64,000 bases of DNA from an uncultured Luteitalea sp. (GTDB taxonomy: Bacteria > Acidobacteriota > Vicinamibacteria > Vicinamibacterales > Vicinamibacteraceae): assembly GCA_934541105.1 (NCBI GenBank), contig CAKTDA010000001.1, forward strand, positions 496,001 through 560,000, written 5' to 3'. The notes beneath the pieces were generated by a model that was not told where the DNA came from, ran no database searches, and saw only the letters and a list, made by a program, of their open reading frames with translations. This document shows positions 62,629-64,000 of this stretch, piece after piece (position 1 is the first letter of the stretch; every line of letters begins with the position of its first letter). The position numbers were made by a program, and so were the translations under genes.

Positions 62629-63196
62629 GGCGCTTCGGTCCCGGTGTGTTGAGGTCCAGCAGCCCCTCTGGCGGCCGCACCACGATCAGATCCGGACGCA
62701 GCACCGGGCACATCGCCGGCGTCAACGGAATCTGGATTTCGTCCTCCGACCGCCGGACGAGTCCGGCGGGTACGCCTTCCCGCTGCACCACCAGCACGCC
62801 CGCGCCGCCGGTCGGCTCGACGCGTGCCACGGTACCCACCCGTTCCCCGGACTCGGTCTGCACCGGGGCTCCCACGTACTGGTACCAGTAGTACTCGCCC
62901 TCCGGGAGCGGCGCCAGCGCCGATTCCGGGATCCGCAGTTCGCGGCCAAGCGCCCCGACCTCGTCGATCGAATCGACGCCGCGGAATCCAATCAACGGCC
63001 GGCCGGCGTGCTGCCGCGACCTGTCGATCTCCAGCGTGACGACCGCCGCACCACGCCGCGCGTGCAGCGTGGCGCCCTCGGCGAACCGCACGCCCGGGAA
63101 GTCGGTCTCCGACTGGACGAGCACCTCGCCGCGCAACCCGTGCGGCCGGGCGATTCGCCCGACGAGCACCATGTCGTCCCAGTCGAGGTCGCTCAC
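62534..63196 (-). CDS. rimM: 16S rRNA processing protein RimM with C-terminal extension into trmD
   Basis: A 220-residue protein. VGRIARPHGLRGEVLVQSET opens the RimM domain; YYWYQYVGAPVQTESGERVG and VRPPEGLLDL are family blocks. Most RimM proteins end near P-P-E-G-L-L-D-L; here 33 residues follow, Arg/His/Gly-rich and out of character with the rest, read from the trmD start region. It binds S19 and helps 30S maturation. GTG start 63196. Confidence 0.93.
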   Translation of the reverse strand: MSDLDWDDMVLVGRIARPHGLRGEVLVQSETDFPGVRFAEGATLHARRGAAVVTLEIDRSRQHAGRPLIGFRGVDSIDEVGALGRELRIPESALAPLPEGEYYWYQYVGAPVQTESGERVGTVARVEPTGGAGVLVVQREGVPAGLVRRSEDEIQIPLTPAMCPVLRPDLIVVRPPEGLLDLNTPGPKRRAHRHRDHLSRHGAGRPAGRRPRSGGGERPD

Positions 63197-63203
63197 GGCC
63201 TCG

Positions 63204-63458
63204 TCAGCGCCGGGGCTGCCCGTCGCGGAACTCGACCTGCACCTTGCGTCCGTCGCGTTCGGCCGTCGTGGCCGCCAGCGTGCGCAGCGCCTGGGCCGTG
63301 CGTCCCTGCCTGCCGATCAGCCGTCCGAGTTCCCCCGGCGCCATGAAGACCTCGACGACCGACACGCCACGGTGCTCGGACTCGGTCACCGAGACCTGCG
63401 ACGGGTCGTCGGCGAGCGCCCGCGCGACGACATCCACGAGTGCGCGTACGTCGCCCAT
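63204..63458 (-). CDS. khpA: RNA-binding KH-domain protein KhpA
   Basis: An 84-residue KH protein: ALVDVVARALADDPSQVSV start, then the G-x-x-G loop in GRLIGRQGRTAQALRTLAAT. The place between rpsP and rimM is the standard one for KhpA (YlqC). It binds RNA with KhpB (Jag) in other bacteria and affects cell division and envelope growth. Confidence 0.93.
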   Translation of the reverse strand: MGDVRALVDVVARALADDPSQVSVTESEHRGVSVVEVFMAPGELGRLIGRQGRTAQALRTLAATTAERDGRKVQVEFRDGQPRR

Positions 63459-63461
63459 CGG

Positions 63462-63734
63462 CTAGGCCGTCGCCGCTGCCTCGGCCGCCTCGGGTGCCGG
63501 CGCCGGATGCCGCTTCACGAGCGTGCGCACCGAGTCGGACGCCTGCGCGCCGACGCCGAGCCAGTAGGCCAGGCGCTCGCGGTCGATCACGAACGTCTCG
63601 GGCGTGACGCGCGGGTTGTAGTGGCCGAGGATCTCGACGAACGCTCCCTCGCGCGCGTTGCGCGAGTCGGCGACGACGATGCGGTAGAACGGGGACTTCT
63701 TGGCGCCCTGACGGCGCAGGCGAATCGTGACCAT
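63462..63734 (-). CDS. rpsP: Small-subunit ribosomal protein S16 (bS16)
   Basis: A 90-residue protein: MVTIRLRRQGAKKSPFYRIV, VADSRNAREGAFVEILGHYN and RERLAYWLGVGAQASDSVRT are classical. A short Ala/Glu/Pro tail ends it. ATG 63734; it follows ffh by about 45 bases in the usual order. Confidence 0.97.
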   Translation of the reverse strand: MVTIRLRRQGAKKSPFYRIVVADSRNAREGAFVEILGHYNPRVTPETFVIDRERLAYWLGVGAQASDSVRTLVKRHPAPAPEAAEAAATA

Positions 63735-63779
63735 GTGTGCTCTCTCGTGAGCGCGTTCGTCGGAACGCGCCCTGCCTTC

Positions 63780-64000
63780 CTAACGCAGCGACCGCTGCGC
63801 CTGCATGGCGGCCTTCATCATGCCGAACTGCTTGCGCAGCTTGCCGCCGCCCTTGCCGCCCGCCAGCCCGCCCATCATCTTCATCATCTTCTTCATCTCG
63901 AGGAACTGCTTGATGAGGCGATTGACCTCCTCGACCGACCGGCCGCTGCCGCGCGCGATGCGACGACGACGACTGCCGTTGAGGAGCTGGTGGTTGCGAC
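63780..64000 (-). CDS. ffh: Signal recognition particle protein Ffh, C-terminal end (runs off the right edge)
   Basis: The last 73 codons. NHQLLNGSRRRRIARGSGRS is the RNA-binding part of the M domain, followed by EEVNRLIKQFLEMKKMMKMM and a Gly/Lys-rich tail ending AQRSLR and a TAG stop at 63780-63782. Ffh binds 4.5S RNA and signal sequences of nascent membrane proteins. The GTPase NG domain is outside the window. Confidence 0.95.
   Translation of the reverse strand, partial: RNHQLLNGSRRRRIARGSGRSVEEVNRLIKQFLEMKKMMKMMGGLAGGKGGGKLRKQFGMMKAAMQAQRSLR

Overview
The window is a high-GC bacterial chromosome segment with very tight gene packing: many junctions are ATGA, GTGA or TGATG overlaps. Gene content fits an environmental Gram-negative with an outer membrane (LolA, PilQ, Wza, a second secretin, many lipoproteins), a PEP-CTERM/exopolysaccharide locus, and the ffh-rpsP-khpA-rimM-trmD-rplS translation cluster. 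My best guess, as inference only, is an acidobacterium of the Vicinamibacteria type. No phage, IS element or CRISPR array was seen.

Region 1 (1-23444, minus strand) is one polarised exopolysaccharide operon of at least 16 genes that runs off the left edge. In transcription order: radical SAM protein, polyprenyl-phosphate sugar transferase, Wza-like export protein, secreted alpha/beta hydrolase, O-antigen-ligase/Wzy-like protein, methyltransferase, Wzx-like flippase, three glycosyltransferases, a lipoprotein glycoside hydrolase, a 1354-residue beta-propeller protein, a second paralogous glycoside hydrolase, another glycosyltransferase, a Wzz/GumC-like chain-length protein, a hexapeptide acyltransferase and an acyl-CoA dehydrogenase. 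Divergent from it is a PEP-CTERM protein gene (23907-24587) with a sigma-54-like promoter.

Region 2 (24631-30886, minus) holds folD, an APC amino-acid permease, thiE, accC, accB and an M24 aminopeptidase. Region 3 (30929-38787, minus) is the type IV pilus operon pilM-N-O-P-Q followed by two lipoproteins and a TPR protein, with a near-perfect sigma-54 promoter ahead of pilM.

Region 4 (39148-44327, plus) is the translation cluster rplM-rpsI-rpsB-tsf-pyrH-frr plus an L-asparaginase, with internal terminators after rpsB and tsf. Then come pfkA and a glycine-zipper lipoprotein (minus), tRNA-Ala(CGC) (minus), and a plus-strand group: FmdB-like zinc ribbon, a PolX paralogue with a degenerate polymerase site but an intact PHP site, LolA and a lipoprotein secretin. 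pxpC, pxpB and a degenerate NagZ (minus) face a normal polX (plus).

Region 5 (55848-64000, minus) is the ffh-rpsP-khpA-rimM-trmD-rplS-rnhB cluster, continuing into a TPR protein, a small membrane protein, a TenI/ThiE-like protein, RodZ and an unnamed conserved protein. The most interesting items are the PolX pseudo-polymerase, the candidate sigma-54 promoters linking pilus, PEP-CTERM and lipoprotein genes, and the pair of hydrolases inside the exopolysaccharide operon.
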